DNA of 64,000 nucleotides from Paragordius varius (Eukaryota > Nematomorpha), in contig OZ176055.1 in assembly GCA_964247055.1 (NCBI GenBank), forward strand, positions 4,092,001 through 4,156,000, in the 5' to 3' direction. A program made the translations under genes and the position numbers. Each line of letters begins with the position of its first letter. The first letter of the stretch is position 1. Below are positions 12,085 to 26,100 of the stretch, one piece after another. The notes under the pieces are model-generated. The model did not search any database, was not told where the DNA came from, and saw only the letters and a program-made list of their open reading frames with translations.

Positions 12085-13224
12085 GGCCTAATTTCACCAC
12101 TGATATATATATGTATATATAATCAATTTGAAATAATTATAATGGTTTATTTTACTCTAAGAAAAAATGTCCTTCGTATAGCTTTGATTTCGATGTCTTG
12201 GTCACTGAATTCATGGGTTTTGATAAAATATTAATATATATTAACAATTACATTAAACACTAAGATATGAATAATTTGATTGTTGATGTAAAGTTGATAC
12301 ATAAATAATTTTAAATAAACTTATTTTGATATATAAACAAGCCGATTGTATTGGATCCTTTAAATAATATTAAGGTGAAACAATTGTAACCAAAAGGAAT
12401 TGTAATTTATGTTTATTTTTAACAAAGCTTGTAAACTAACTGCACACAGTGTTCAACACACCTTAATTAACTATTTACCTGCTAGTTTTTTAGTTTTAAA
12501 ACAGGTTGTTTTAGAGATACTTGGGGTAATATTCAGTTTAAAGCGTATTTGATTTGAATATTAAAAAATATGGTCTTCTAGGCTAATTATTTAATATTTT
12601 TACAAGAACGTAACATTGTTAAAAAACTCTTATCTCAACTTTTGACATTAAATATATTTTCTGTTTTTTTTGATATCGCTAAAACAGTAGCTAAATTATG
12701 GTTAAATAAATTTAATTTACATTAAAAGCATTAAATTAAATTAACACGTCAGTATTTTTAATAGGATTTGGAGCTATCTAAATTGTAAACTGTAAAAGTT
12801 ACAAAACCATAAAAAAAATAAAAAAATTGTTTAAATATATTGGTTTATAATTATACAGTTAAAAGCATCCCATGCATTTTTAAAAAAAATTAATATGCAA
12901 ATTGTTTACGTTTCAGTACCAAATACCAGTTTTTATGATAAAATAGGATAACTATTTGCTGAAATAACCCAGGAGTAAAGTATTTTTTGATGAAAAAACT
13001 CCAAAAATTATCTATTATGCCGCACAACACACCGGGAAAAGGTGCCTCACATTATTTGATTTTAAAAATTCTAAATAAGAATGAATCCATCCAACCCAAT
13101 ATGTATCATATTCACGTTTCCCACTGGATATGATGTTGATAATTTTATAATTATTTTTCCTTCAACATTGTTTAACATAGTTTAGACAAATTAGGTTTTT
13201 ATGGTTTAATTATAGATAAATTTG

Positions 13225-13425
13225 GTTTTGCAATATAGAGTAAGCACATTTATGTTAGCCATTTGGCAATATTGTAGGATATGGGTAAAAAACAACAAAT
13301 GTTTAAATTTAAACAATTTTTTTCTATCTTAATACATTAAATTTGTATATCTAATTATGGACAAAACTTGTATAATATCATAACTATTGTATTACGATTG
13401 GCTAACAATATCCAACAATAAACTG
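13225..13425. repeat. Interspersed ~200-bp repeat, family E copy 2 (reverse orientation)
   Basis: Contains GTTAGCCATTTGGCAATA, TTCTATCTTAATACATTAA, TAATTATGGACAAAACTTG and GATTGGCTAACAATA in the order expected for the reverse complement of the copy at 59205-59410. Confidence 0.55.
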
Positions 13426-13759
13426 AATACTGTAATAATCAGAGAAGAAATATTTTGTAAATTTTTAAAAACACGTGAATAAGTTTATATTTTCTTCGGG
13501 CAATGGATATGGTCATTAGCTGGATCCATTACTTGATACATAAGCCAATTTATTAGTTTATTTATAATATTTTGATGAAAACCAAACCAATAAATTTACG
13601 CATTACTAATGTTATAATAATATATGGAAAAAAACATATATAGCGTCACAATATATTTATTGAGAAAAAAACTATATCGGGCTTTGGCACGCATAACCAA
13701 TCAACGTTGCGTATATGTCAAAGGTTGATATATATATATTGTATCCACAAATAAAAACA

Positions 13760-14915
13760 ACCTGTTGAAATATATATAGCTATATATTATGATGGGAAAA
13801 TGTATCAAGATTATCATGGTGCTTTTTGTTTGGCCTTACGAGTGATATGAGAAGGTTATTAACACTTTTGGGGTAGGTGCTCCATATCAGAAAATGACGA
13901 AATTTGAGCATATATTTTATAATAACATTTTATTGGTGAAAGCTAAATGCTTCATTCCAAAAAATATCATTAAAATATATAATAAACTACTTATAAAAAG
14001 AAAAACAGTATTTTTAAATATTTTAATTTTTTGATGTGGGCTCCGATAGTCCCATTTTTTTCGCTATTCTAAAATGGGTTAGATATTTTAAAATAAACGC
14101 AATGCCAGGATTGCGCTATAAAATTTTCAATTGACATCCAAATTTTATTTTTAAAAAATGGATACTTTTTACCGACATTTAATTTTTAGCAAAATTTTGT
14201 TGAAGCGTACCTCACACTATGTTTAGGCATAATGGAAACGTTTTAAAACTCTTTTAGATTTTATAAAAACACTTCTATATAATTTGATGATGCTGAACAT
14301 TTCTCTCACCCCAGAATTTTGATTGAAATATTGGTTCGTATTTAAAGTTATGTCAAATATAAATTGTGTTCTTTTACCAAAATTCACCTGAAGCGATAGA
14401 AATGTTAAGCTTTATCGAATTATACAGAAAAGGTGTTTTTATAGTATTTTAAAGAGATTTCATACCGTTTCCATCATGCCTTAAACTAGTATGAAGGAAA
14501 CTCCAACAAAATTTTGCTAAAAATTAAATTTTAAAAAAAGTCATTTTTTAAAAATTATTTTTAGTTGTAAAATATAGCTTGTATTTAAATTAAAGAGCAA
14601 TCTCGGCATGTTTGTGTTTATTATATTAGAACTAACCCATTTGAAGAGAAAAATTTGGGACAAACCTACATCTAAAAATAAAATATTTTAAAAATATACT
14701 TTTGCTTTTTATAGGTAGTTTATGATTATTAGAAATTTAGTTTTCACCAAAATTATCTGCTCAAATTTAGCCATTTTCTGATATGGAGCACGTAATACAA
14801 AAGCGTAAATACTTTCTTATATCACTAGTAAGGGCCAAAGCCAAAAGCACCATGATAATCCTGACTCTTCCTATCAGAATATATATATATATATATTCAT
14901 CAGGTTATTTTTTAT
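13760..14915. mobile_element. Long foldback (inverted-repeat) element, family D
   Basis: The two halves are diverged inverted repeats of about 500 bp. GATTATCATGGTGCTTTT, GTGCTCCATATCAGAAAATG and GATGTGGGCTCCGATAG on the left return in reverse complement on the right (CATTTTCTGATATGGAGCAC and ATTATCATGGTGC-like). Related sequence lies at 61441-62240 and, partially, near 62600-62870. No transposase frame was found, so it is probably a non-autonomous element. AACCTGTTGAA and its inverted counterpart with (TA)n runs mark the outer ends. Confidence 0.7.
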
Positions 14916-15479
14916 ATCCCCCGATTCGAGACGCAGTTATATGCATAAAGTGTTAAATTTACAGGTATCTCCTGTACGTGTTTTGAATTTTTTTTTGATA
15001 GAATGGATTATGAAATTTCAGAATCCGATAATAATTTGGGTGTCTGATAAGGTTTTAAATTAGCAATAAATATCCATACTTCTTTAGACGTACTTTTTTA
15101 AAAAAAATTATATTAGGTGAATTGTGAAAATGCCATATATAACACTATATACATGCAAATCTATTGATAAATACAAGTTTGAACGTGCGAATTATTTTAA
15201 TTTAAGTTTAAATCAATTGCAGTTTGGCGTTGCAAATGGCATGATATTACGTATTTGTTGATTCCTGCACAGAGGGAAAATTTCTACAAAATTTAACCTG
15301 AAAAGAATTATTTTAGCCAAGATTTTCAGATAAATAATTATCATTATTCTTAGCCTTTACATAGAAATAATGATAATGAACAATCGAAGTTTTAGCATAA
15401 TTTACTATATGAATGTCATAGACTATTACCGGACACTTTTACCAAATATCTTGATGGGGGAAGGAAGCCGAATGTACAT

Positions 15480-15860
15480 ATGGTATCGATATTCCGGAAA
15501 AGATTGGTTAAGCATTTATTAAAGGTTTGCAGCTGTAAATGCTGGAACTGCTCACGCGATTTTCAAAAAGAATAGTTAACCTGTAAGCCCAAACAAGTAT
15601 ATGGTTAAATGATTTACGAAAGAATATCAAAAATGTTATGAATAGCGTCCGTGCAGAACCTCAACGGCAATATGCTGTAATTAGGTATCCGTCACTCAAT
15701 CAAATCCAATCCTGTGTTGTGATATTAATTTGTTTGCAAGTAATGGGGTAACTTCTAATCGGAATGCAACGCCGGATAGCGATCGTGACAAAGGGGCGAT
15801 AACGCCACACTCAACGGGCTGCCGAAACGAACAGACTACGACACCAGGTCCTCGGTAACA
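15480..15860. other. GC-richer unidentified segment
   Basis: This stretch (for example CGGAATGCAACGCCGG and ACTCAACGGGCTGCCG) is visibly less A+T-rich than its surroundings. All frames are interrupted and no homology is recognised. It may be a decayed insertion. Confidence 0.3.
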
Positions 15861-16937
15861 ATCTCGGAAAATTTACATGTTAAATAGAGAGATTTTTAAG
15901 ACAGTTGGTAATAAAAATATAATCTACGATCTATGATTAAAACATTGGGATTATTAAATTGAAATAGTCCTATATATTTTGCGTATATTTTCAAGCCAAC
16001 ATTTTTCATTATATAAAATCTAAAGTAGAAAATATAGTGTCTGAAAAGACTTAGTAAGCGTACTCATTAAGTTAAAAACAGATATATTTTTTTAGAGCAA
16101 TTATTTTATTTGTTTAATACAAATCAAAATATGTATAAATGAAATAATTACTTGTTGAATGGCTTATTTTAAGGAATCTATAATTATATTGCTCATCTTC
16201 TTAAATCAAAACAATGTACTTACTAAATTGTGTATAAAAAAATTTACTTCTCAAATTACTGCATATTTTCAAATTCTCCTTTTCAAAAAGTTATTCTAAG
16301 ATGTTCGTTCATAGTAAAATATTTTTAGAGCAGACGAAAGTATACGTTTCCCGCATGCGCAAACGATAAAATTTGTTTCCATATTTTATATTAATTTTAA
16401 TTTTTATCCCAAATTTTATTTACATTTTTTAAAAATACCACCAACTACCCATTCACTTCTTAATCATAAATTCTATTTTATTTGAAAAAGGCTGGAATAA
16501 AGAAGATGAGAAAAACAGCATTTTGTATTTATGTATTTTTTATGTTTATGAATTTTATGCAGTGTAGGAAATAAACAATATGTGTGGTTTTACCTTTCTT
16601 CAAAACATTTATTTTCCATTCATTAATAGTGGACTTATAAAAAAATAGGTAACAAAGAGAAAATGTGACTGAAACAAAGCGAAAGGTATTAAATTAATTT
16701 ATATTTTATTTTTTATATGCATGTAATGTTTTAACATTTTAAACAATTTAACATTTCCTTACATATTTTTTTTAATAAAATATAAAATCATTATTTATAA
16801 TTCAGTAAATCTAAATATTTCCATTGTCCATAAAGACCCATCAACATGCCACATATCATCTAATTTGTATCTCATTGCCAAATAATCAATATTTTTTGTT
16901 TATTCCAAAAATTTAATAAGGACACCCACCAACTACT

Positions 16938-19900
16938 ATGAGTGCTGTTGAATTTAACATAAGAAAACCTCTAACCCACAATCATAACAATAATAATAGC
17001 AATCATAATTTTCGCATTAATAAATCTTCTCAAATAATGAAAAATGTTACAAAATGCCAAAGCCTTGTGGATGAAAATTTTCATGGAAAACCTGTAAAAC
17101 ACAAAAATTTTAGTAATAGCAATCCTTATCGTAATAACATTAATAATGTTCAAATACCAAACGCGCAAATGAACTTTATTACACCTAAAAGAGCGGAAAT
17201 CAATCCCCATACTATGCGGTATCAGGATGATCAAAGAACATTTATAACTAACAATACAAGTTATTGCAACTATGATGATTGGGTGGATAATACCGCTGTA
17301 AATAATTACCCAATCATAAAACAAAAAATGGATAATTTACAGGAACAATCAATCAACACAGTTTTTCGGAATCGGCGGGATAATCAAAATAGCGTTCATC
17401 CCATGACAACTTTACAAAGTCAAGAAACTTGGCCAGTCAAAACCACGCACGAAGAAAGACATAAAAAAGGTGTATCATTTTGTTCCTATTACATTTTATT
17501 CAAGATTTTAAAATTTATTATCCGGAAAATATTTGTCTTAGCCATCATACTCTCGTCTATTCTAAGTCCTCCCTTTTTATTAACTATCCCACGAAACATT
17601 GCGAAAACGCATCTCATTCATTTGGAGGATACTGCTTATAAGCCACAAAGTATCGATATTTTATCGCAAATAGAAATTCATCAATCAATAACAAATGAAT
17701 CTGAGCCCATGTTACCCAACTTAATTAGCAACCAACGAAAAATTAGATCTTCTTCCGGTCGTATCGATGCGAACAATTATTTACAAAATGAATACATGGC
17801 CAAACTTCTGGCCAAAAATGGTTTTAAAGATTTATTGAATTTACAGGCCATAAAAATTAATCGTACCCAAAGGCCAGGCCGTGCGGAACATAAAAAGCAA
17901 AAAGAATTGTACAAATATTTAATGTTACATCATAAAATGTGCACATATAATGGTAAACGCTATTGGAAATCTAATTTATGCCACATGCTTCAACAGTGTA
18001 ATTTGTCATGTCAAATCGAAGTTTTTATAACAATTGGTATTGCTTTGGTTAACTTGATTTTTATGTGGGGCATTTATTGTCATTTTGTACACCGACAAAG
18101 GATAAATACATTTTCACCCTCTTCATATGCAAACTCATTTAGAAAGTTATTTAATTACTTAAGTACAAGTTCATATCAGCGACTATCGAATCAATACGAA
18201 TCCGACCATTCATCGAGTTTTGTTTTATCGAAAATTTGGCATTTTTATTTAATTCTGCTGTTGTGTTACGTATTAATCGCATGGATGTTGTTTGGAATCA
18301 AAATACTGATCCCATTAACGCTGGAAACACCTATTGCCATTAACGCCAAAAATTATACAGCAATTTCTAACCAATTTCAAAGCTATAATAGCATAAATAC
18401 AAATGATGGGGAAAATTTTATATTTTCCTACCATGATGTTATCGCGTTTGTTAAATCCTATGTTCATTTTCTATTTCTTTCCCTTGTAATTTTAGCCTTA
18501 ACCATGTTTCTTAAACGGTCAAAGGGCGTTTTCGATGAGCCAGAAAAAGCGTTTTCGGCTCGTTGTATTCGCTCGAACGATGGGAAAAGTTATACGTACA
18601 GAATATCAGGTTCCTTAACTATTGAAGACGCTGCTAAACATATATTATCGCGATATTACATAGATTTTCCTTATTATGATCCGTACTTTGTGTATGATAT
18701 GCATTCAACCACCAGTTCCATGCAGAAAAACCAATCGCCAAATAATGAATCTGAACCACCACACTCTAGGGTCATTACTGTATCTGAGAGGAATGGGTGT
18801 AATAAAATTGTTGGATTCTCGGTCGCTCAGCAGCACGGGAAATCTTCGGCATCAGAAATTATTGCGCCATCAAAACGAACCGTTGTGAATGAACGGCCTT
18901 TCAAGAAAATGACTAATTTAAACGGTCATTCCCAACATCAAAGGGGAATTGAATGCCCCACCTCTCAAATTGTAAACGCTGAACCCGTTAGAACTAACCA
19001 AAGATTTTATGAGCTGGAAGATCACGAATCCAAGGTCAAGAAAAGGCAATGCCGATTGGTGCTGGCTATAGAGGAGGCTTTTGATGTAGTACAAACTATG
19101 CATGATGAAGAGAGTGGATGTAATTATATTCAAGGTAAAAATTTTACTGTTAGAACTTTTTATCCGGTTATACATAAATTTATAAAATTTAACTGAAAAA
19201 TTGCCTAAATTTTCTATCCAAAAGATGCCTGCCATTAAATTTTCTTCTCGACCATACTTTTTAAAAAATTAAGTATATCTAAATAAATATATATAAAATT
19301 TTGAAGTTTTTACCTAAACTTTACATATAAACGCTAATCGGCATTCAGATTCGTCGAACGTTATATAAACGAAATAACTGAAAGAATGCACCAAATAACT
19401 GTGTTTTAATTTAAATTTAAAATATGGTTTAACAAAAAAAACATCCTATATCTATTTGAATAAAAAATATCTCCAATGTTAAAATATTTTTTATATTTCT
19501 CCCCATATTAATGCTAAAATTCAGTAATTTAAATAGCCCTAAATATTTAGTAACATTTTATAATTTATTAAAAAAAATTCAATAATTATACCCCTACGTG
19601 ATCATCACGACAACAATAAACTTTTAAAGATATGATTAAAAAAATCAGTAAATATCGAAATATGATTTAATTTTAAAATTTTGACATACCTTTTTCGATA
19701 TAGTTACGTACTATCTAAAATACCGCTGCATGTATATATTGGATATATAAACTAAAAAATCTGACTGTTAATCTATTTTTATTGGATAGAAATTCAGAAA
19801 TTTTGTCTCATTAGATTTTTGCCTTTGTTATTTAGGATTATATCATTAAATATTGTCGTTTTTTAATTTTAGGCATGGAGGAAAGCAAATTTATATTAAA

Positions 19901-20981
19901 CAAAAGGTGCTTACAATTTAAATCTAAATGGTATAAGGGTAAAAAACCTCGGTAACTCTCTTTCCCTTAAACAATGTCAGTTTTTCAACTTTTGTTATTA
20001 TCATCAATCTTCATCAGGGTACTCAATGACGAGTGTCAGATTTATTTTTTCTTCCATGTGTTGCGGTTGTAGGCCTCCTTGATATCAATTTTCGTTCATA
20101 TTGATCTTATGTGATTGTTTTGTGCCATGTTAAAAGGGACGACCTGGTAGATCTATTTATGATGCTGCATTTTTCAAAATATTATCATCATCTTTTCGCT
20201 CAATGTATCCTAACAAGCTTAGTCTTTTGGTTTGGATTATATGATCAATTGGATCTATTTGAATTGAGTGGGCATCAAAATTACTGTTCAAATTATATTT
20301 AGTTGGGTTTAATGCATAAAGGATTGTCTTGAGAATTTTATTTACTGTTCGTAAGATTTTGTTATTAATAAAAATACTATTATTATTCAATTAAAAATTA
20401 ATTTAGAAAACAATCAAATGGATAAATCTGGTAGCGATCAACCCCTAATCACGTGCATAACAGTTGAGGAAGCCGCACAAACCATTTTCCCAATCATGTT
20501 AAAGCATTTACATAAATTGTTGAAGTTGACGCGACAACAACCCTTTTACAATCTCAAAGTTATTTTGACACACTTGACGAATTGTATTAAATACGATATG
20601 GGACCTTACGCTTTTGCAAAACTATTTTTAGATCCCGTTCCTCAACTCCACAACGAACGAGTGGCAAAATTATCGCTAAACGCAACACCTAAAACCGTAG
20701 GAACCGGCAAAAACGATTATGATTTTTCAATACATGAATGGATCATAATTTGTAGTGATAATTACATAAAAAGAAACGAAGATAGAAACAATGAAAACCA
20801 AAAAAATGTTGGGAAAATGCATAGTCGCATTGTGGATGGAACCTTATTCCAACTGAGAAGGGGTAACATTAAATTGCTGATTGAATTGAAGGAAATACCG
20901 ATTGTATGTTTGCAAGAACACATTTTAAATCCTCACAGAGAAAAATACTATAGTAAAACGGATGCTCGGGACATTGTTTAA
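16938..20981 (+). CDS. Vangl: Vang-like (Strabismus) planar cell polarity protein
   Basis: Four-pass membrane protein of the core planar cell polarity pathway; with Prickle it marks one side of the cell and opposes Frizzled/Dishevelled. Exons 16938-19134 and 20407-20981 (donor CAAG|GTAAAA, acceptor TTTAG, phase 1), 923 aa. An in-frame stop at 16917 fixes the start. Membrane segments lie near residues 190-215, 361-385, 430-457 and 500-527. The cytoplasmic C-terminal half carries the family signature: RSNDGKSYTYRISG, SRYYIDFPYYDP, KKRQCRLVLAIEEAF, TVEEAAQTIF, LKLTRQQPFYN. It is much longer than vertebrate Vangl (about 520 aa) because of an Asn/His-rich N-terminal tail of about 185 residues and a TM1-TM2 loop of about 145. 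The C-terminus is RDIV where Vangl2 has ETSV, so Asp replaces the usual Ser/Thr at -2 of the PDZ ligand. AATAAA at 20993. Confidence 0.95.
19990..20330 (-). mobile_element. Non-LTR (LINE) reverse-transcriptase tail fragment in Vangl intron
   Basis: On the minus strand the translation reads KRLSLLGYIERKDDDN, then GRPF and further on EAYNRNTWKK. This is the typical end of LINE reverse transcriptases (R-x-x-W/L-x-G-H-x-x-R-M-D-D, GRP, A-x-D-R-x-x-W). Several frame changes and stops are present, and the rest of the element is missing. Confidence 0.65.
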
Positions 20982-22740
20982 ATAGAATTACAAATAAATT
21001 TGGATAGCTAATTATGATCATTTTTATTATAATTTTAATGTAATGTTGTAATACAAGCAATATTATTAATCATAATAATCTCTATATTATAAATGTATTT
21101 AGTATGTACACAGCTATACTTAATATATTGATACTAAATTTAATATTTTTGTCATATATATTTTTTTAACGGACACAGAGGTGTGTCTAGGTGAGTTTTG
21201 AGATGAGTGTGGTGTGCGACAATCAATATTATCAGCTTAGATATGATGATAATCAAATAATAAATTTATATATAAAATTAATGCATGTGTATAAATAAAT
21301 CATTACAAATGAGTTATTTTATATTATTATGAAATAATAGGTATATATATATATCTAACTACAATAATAACGTAATAATGGAAAAAATTACCGAAAAAAA
21401 TCAAAAAATAAGCATATTAGTTGCGGACACACAGCACAAGGCCACAAAATTAGCAAAAAGATCAAACATACAAAGTTTTAGCATCGTAATGGAAAAAAAA
21501 ACAAAAATATATCATAAATTAAAAATATGTATAATTATAAGATTTTATATATAAATTATAAAAAGTAAAGATGGGAGTGTTAATGGCTAGCTAGTACAAT
21601 GCATTTTACTTATGTAAATAAAGCCATAATTTGTAAAAATTGTGATGACGTAAAAGTCCAATTTTAATAGATTGTTTTTATGAAAATGGGTGTAATCAAT
21701 TGTTTTTAGAGATATAAGGCAAGGCGCTTGTAGAAATCGTTTGTGGAAAAGGTTTGAGATTAATTTTTTTAAGTTTTTTTTAAATTATAAAATCATTACA
21801 TATTAGGTATATTATTATGAGCAAACTCTAATATGCAAAACGGGCATGATAATCTGGTTCAAAAAAGGATATAAGAGTAAGCATAGCAATAAATTCCAGA
21901 ACATATAAATAGCAGCAATCAATACACATCATTTCACTGATAATCTAATATAAAAAAATATAGAAAGGTATAAAAGGTAGATTGTGATAGTTCAAAAAAA
22001 ATCATTCAAAAATACTTGATATTAATTATTTTAAAGTAAAACCCAAAGGTAAAAATTTAGTCAACATGACATATGTGCACTTGCTAAATTTAAAAATAAT
22101 ACAAAATAAACCACCTTTTCAGTTTCTATCAATGTTAGATGTGATTTAAATAAAAAAATCTATTCTATCTTTAAAATTGAAAAACAGGTATTTTGCCAAA
22201 TGTTGTAATAATAAAAATGAGGTCTTTATTTGGATATTTCTTATTTATATAATGTTTATGAAGCATAAATTTAAATTGGGACTATTCAGTAGTTTTTAAA
22301 AAATATCAACTTTAATATAGCCTGGGGTATTTAGCCCCCAATTTGAATAGAAATTCTAATGTAACATTTCATTATTTAACAAAAGTTGAGAAAATGTTTT
22401 GATGAAATAAAAAATATATTACGATAAATGCCAATGATAAATTAATATAACATAATAATATACTTAGGGTTTTTATATTTATGGCGCGACCAAGTCTCAA
22501 ACCATAAAGGATCTATCAATGTTATAATAATTCAAACTTCAACGACAAATCTGCAATTATTCATGTACATAAATCTCAAATTTATGAAAATACTAATCTT
22601 TCTTATCTTCTCAAATCAAATATTTTATAGATACTTTTTAGTTATCACACAAAATTAGGGTATTTAAGTGATTGTTATACTACTATAAGACTTGTTAGAA
22701 ACCTTTTTGCTTCAGCATCAAAGCATATTTGAGGCGCCAT
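20982..22740. other. Convergent Vangl/GSK3 3' spacer
   Basis: 1.76 kb of A+T-rich sequence between two convergent stop codons. It will hold both 3' UTRs. No gene, RNA gene or element is recognised. Confidence 0.6.
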
Positions 22741-23081
22741 CTAACTAACTATAGCAGATTGCGTCGCGTTATTATTCAATGTTGCAGTGTTTGGAGAGGG
22801 TGGGGGTATGTTATTAGTATTAATATTTAGGTTGTTTGCGGGATGTTCAGTCGACGTATTAGATGATAGAATAATTGGTTGCCCACTATTTTGGATTAAA
22901 TTACGAATCTGATTGTTTTCATCAGGCCCTTTTTTAGAGCTTCCTGAATTCGCAACTGTTTGATGCGGATGTGTGGCAAACAATGGCTCTTCTTTATACC
23001 ATTCGGGTATGAGTAATTTTTTGAGGTTTGGAAAGTTTGTGAATTCTAAATTTGGATAAATTCGATACAATTTGGATAATC

Positions 23082-23119
<38 letters not shown>

Positions 23120-26100
23120 TATTATAAATTAACTAAATCAAGAAAAATAAATTGATTCTTAAAAAGTTGATTTAAACATTAAAAAATTAGAGGACTTTGA
23201 AAATGATAGCTTGATCGCAAAATGATATAAAGATCACATTTGTAATTGAAGATAAATAACCGAACATATTTTTTTAAAATATCGCTTACCCTCCCAACTT
23301 GGGAATGATACAAATTATAAGCCCTCGCTCTTCATATTATGCCGAATATTTTTGATTAGTGAAATTTGGTAATAATTGTATTTTTACAAGCTTATTTTAC
23401 AGTTTCATTGTGTACACATGAAAAAAGAGTGAAGTATACTTAACAAAAGTTTTTGGATATAACACAAAACCAACAAAACAAAATGAAAAATGCTAGCTAA
23501 ATAAAATAAAACTTAACTTAATTTACAAAAGTATAAATTTAATAATACCCATGGGAGAAAAATTAAATAATGGAGGTAGTGGATTGCCATTGGGTAATTT
23601 GGTGGTTTGGAGTCTGAGTTCATCGAAAAACGCATGTGCGCATGCCTGTAAAGGATCTAATCGTTGTGATGGAATATATTCAAGTAGTTTTGAGATTAAA
23701 TCAACCGCTTCGGGAGCCACTTTACTTTTAAATACCTATAAATATATTATGGTTTTATTGCATATAAGCGATAAAACATATTAACAATTTGTAAAACAAC
23801 AATGAATATGATAATATAACTAATTATTAATGTAATAAACGAAATTGGTATTTCAGATATATTTTTCAAATTTGGCAACTATTAACATATTTATAATTAA
23901 AATACGTGATTATAATCTTTTTTGATATGTTCAAGCTAACATTAATAAAAAATTAATAGAATAAACATTATATATCATACTTTTGTCCAAGGATGTGCTT
24001 TGATATATGGAAATTTGAATTCAACATAATTTGGATTCATTTGTCGTATTTGTTCTCGCGTAGGTGTCCCCAAAACTTTAATAATTTCCACGAGTTGATC
24101 GACCCCGGAATCACCCGGGAACAATGGATGACCGAGTAATAATTCGGCTAATACGCAACCAGAAGACCAAATATCTGATATGAAAAAAGAAAAATGATCT
24201 ATAATTTACTAATCTTTTCGCGCTAAACATTATTTATTAAAATAAAGTGAATATATAAGATTCGTGTGATAACCTATACCAATTATAAACGAATGGCATA
24301 TTCATTTTTTTCTGTTTATTCACCAAATTAATTTAAATTTTTGATTTTTGACAGAATTAACCAATTAAAACAATTATAATGCCTATATTGACTTAATTTA
24401 GTATCTGTAATATAAAAAATATTTATATCAAAAAAATTCTTAAAGCTTATGTAAAACATATTAAAACCGTTGTAGCTGAATTTTTTATATGGTGTAATAG
24501 AAAAGCATTTTTGCTCGGTTGACTGTTAAAAATAAATATAAGATATCTTTTTATGAAAAAGTCAAATTTTACCATTTTATTTTTTTAGATAATTTAGACA
24601 ACTATAATAGTTAAAGATAAGATAATGTGTATAACTATTTACAGTATTCATAATCCGTAACCCAAAACTATGAGTTATATTAAAAAAAGTTTGGTATTTT
24701 TTAAAAATCGTGTTTTAGTTTTTACGTGATGTTATAATTTTCTATTTTTATATAAAAGCAAGTGGAGATATTTCTTAGAAAATATGATTATATCTTTTGT
24801 ATGTGGCATGTATTTTATAAAATGTTGATTCTACAAAATAATTTATACCAAAGATACGTAATTTATAGTTTATTACTAATATACCTATATTCCATGAATA
24901 ATCCGTGGCGCCAAAAATAAGTTCAGGTGCTCTGTAGTATCTGGAACAAATGTAGGACACATTAGGTTCTCCCTTCACCAATACTTTTGCACTATTTAAA
25001 TAAAATGAAATATAAAGAACAATATAAAGAAAAAGTTGTATTCTATAATATTTAATTACTCAGTAAAACTTAGTTTTCAAATAGTTAAAAAAATACCTGT
25101 TCTTTATTTGAAAAAAATTAATCGTAAGATATTCCAGGTTTAAAAAATGTATTACTTATCAGTTATAAACTTTATTACCATGGGTTAAAATAACCTTTAT
25201 AAAATATATATTTCATGGAGATTTTAAAAAAATTTAAAATCTGTTATCATTAGTATGTTTAAAAAGTTCTTTTACAAATATTTAATTAATATCATAATAA
25301 AAAAAGTAGTATAATTATGGTGATGTCGTATCATATATAAACCGGCAATTTACAATTATGAATTACGGAGTGACTCAAATTATTCATTTTGCTAAATGTT
25401 AAATGGGCTTTTAGTATTAATTTTGAATGTTTAATTATGAGTAGTAAACACAGACCCTAAAACAATAATAAAACAGCACCTATAATAAATTAATCGTTCT
25501 TTTTTATATGGGGAATGTAAATATTAATTAAAAAGGCGCATATAATTTCTGTATAATTAGATATAAATATCGCTATTTTTAGCAAATTTTTAAAGGATTG
25601 AAAAGGCATATAAAACAAAAGGATGAACAATAATATCTAATCCCAAATATAAAAATCTATAAAATTCCTTATTATACAAATTTTGCCGATTTTGAAAACA
25701 AAATTAATACGGCACTCGTTTTATAAAATAAATGAAATGGTTGATTTTTTAGGACAAATGGGAAAAATAAAAATAAAATCATATCCACCAATAATGGATT
25801 ACTTGGAATGACCAAATAAAACATTATAAAATGAAGTAAGGAGTATGGGGTCAACATGATAGAGAATATTATGGCGTTTATAAATCTGATTTTTCTTTTA
25901 ATCGTATGTCACGTGAGGACATATTGTATTTGGCTATTGATATACAACTTTTTATATCTTGTCAGCTGGAAACTAATGTGATGATAATGCTTTCCAGATA
26001 TGCATATTAATTAACCGCTTGGATTATATCGCCCTAATATTCCCTATCATTTTATACGGCTGTGAGAGCTGGACCATTAAAAAAGTGTCGAGAAAAGAAT

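Larger units (their letters stand above)
12085..16937. other. 4.9 kb spacer between divergent coiled-coil gene and Vangl
   Basis: Mostly A+T-rich sequence that must hold the promoters of both flanking genes. Recognisable contents are a family E repeat (about 13225-13425), a long foldback element (13760-14915) and a short segment of higher GC at 15480-15860. No exon could be assigned. Confidence 0.6.

Noticed and set aside
23046-23090. A longer last GSK3 exon ([13 protein letters not shown]) with a later donor in exon 7.
   Set aside because: The acceptor at 23046 joins SPM to [14 protein letters not shown] and matches the known GSK3 C-lobe without an insertion.
25672-25857. A minus-strand 61-codon hydrophobic frame in a GSK3 intron.
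   Set aside because: No homology, no splice logic with GSK3, and low-complexity A+T-driven composition.
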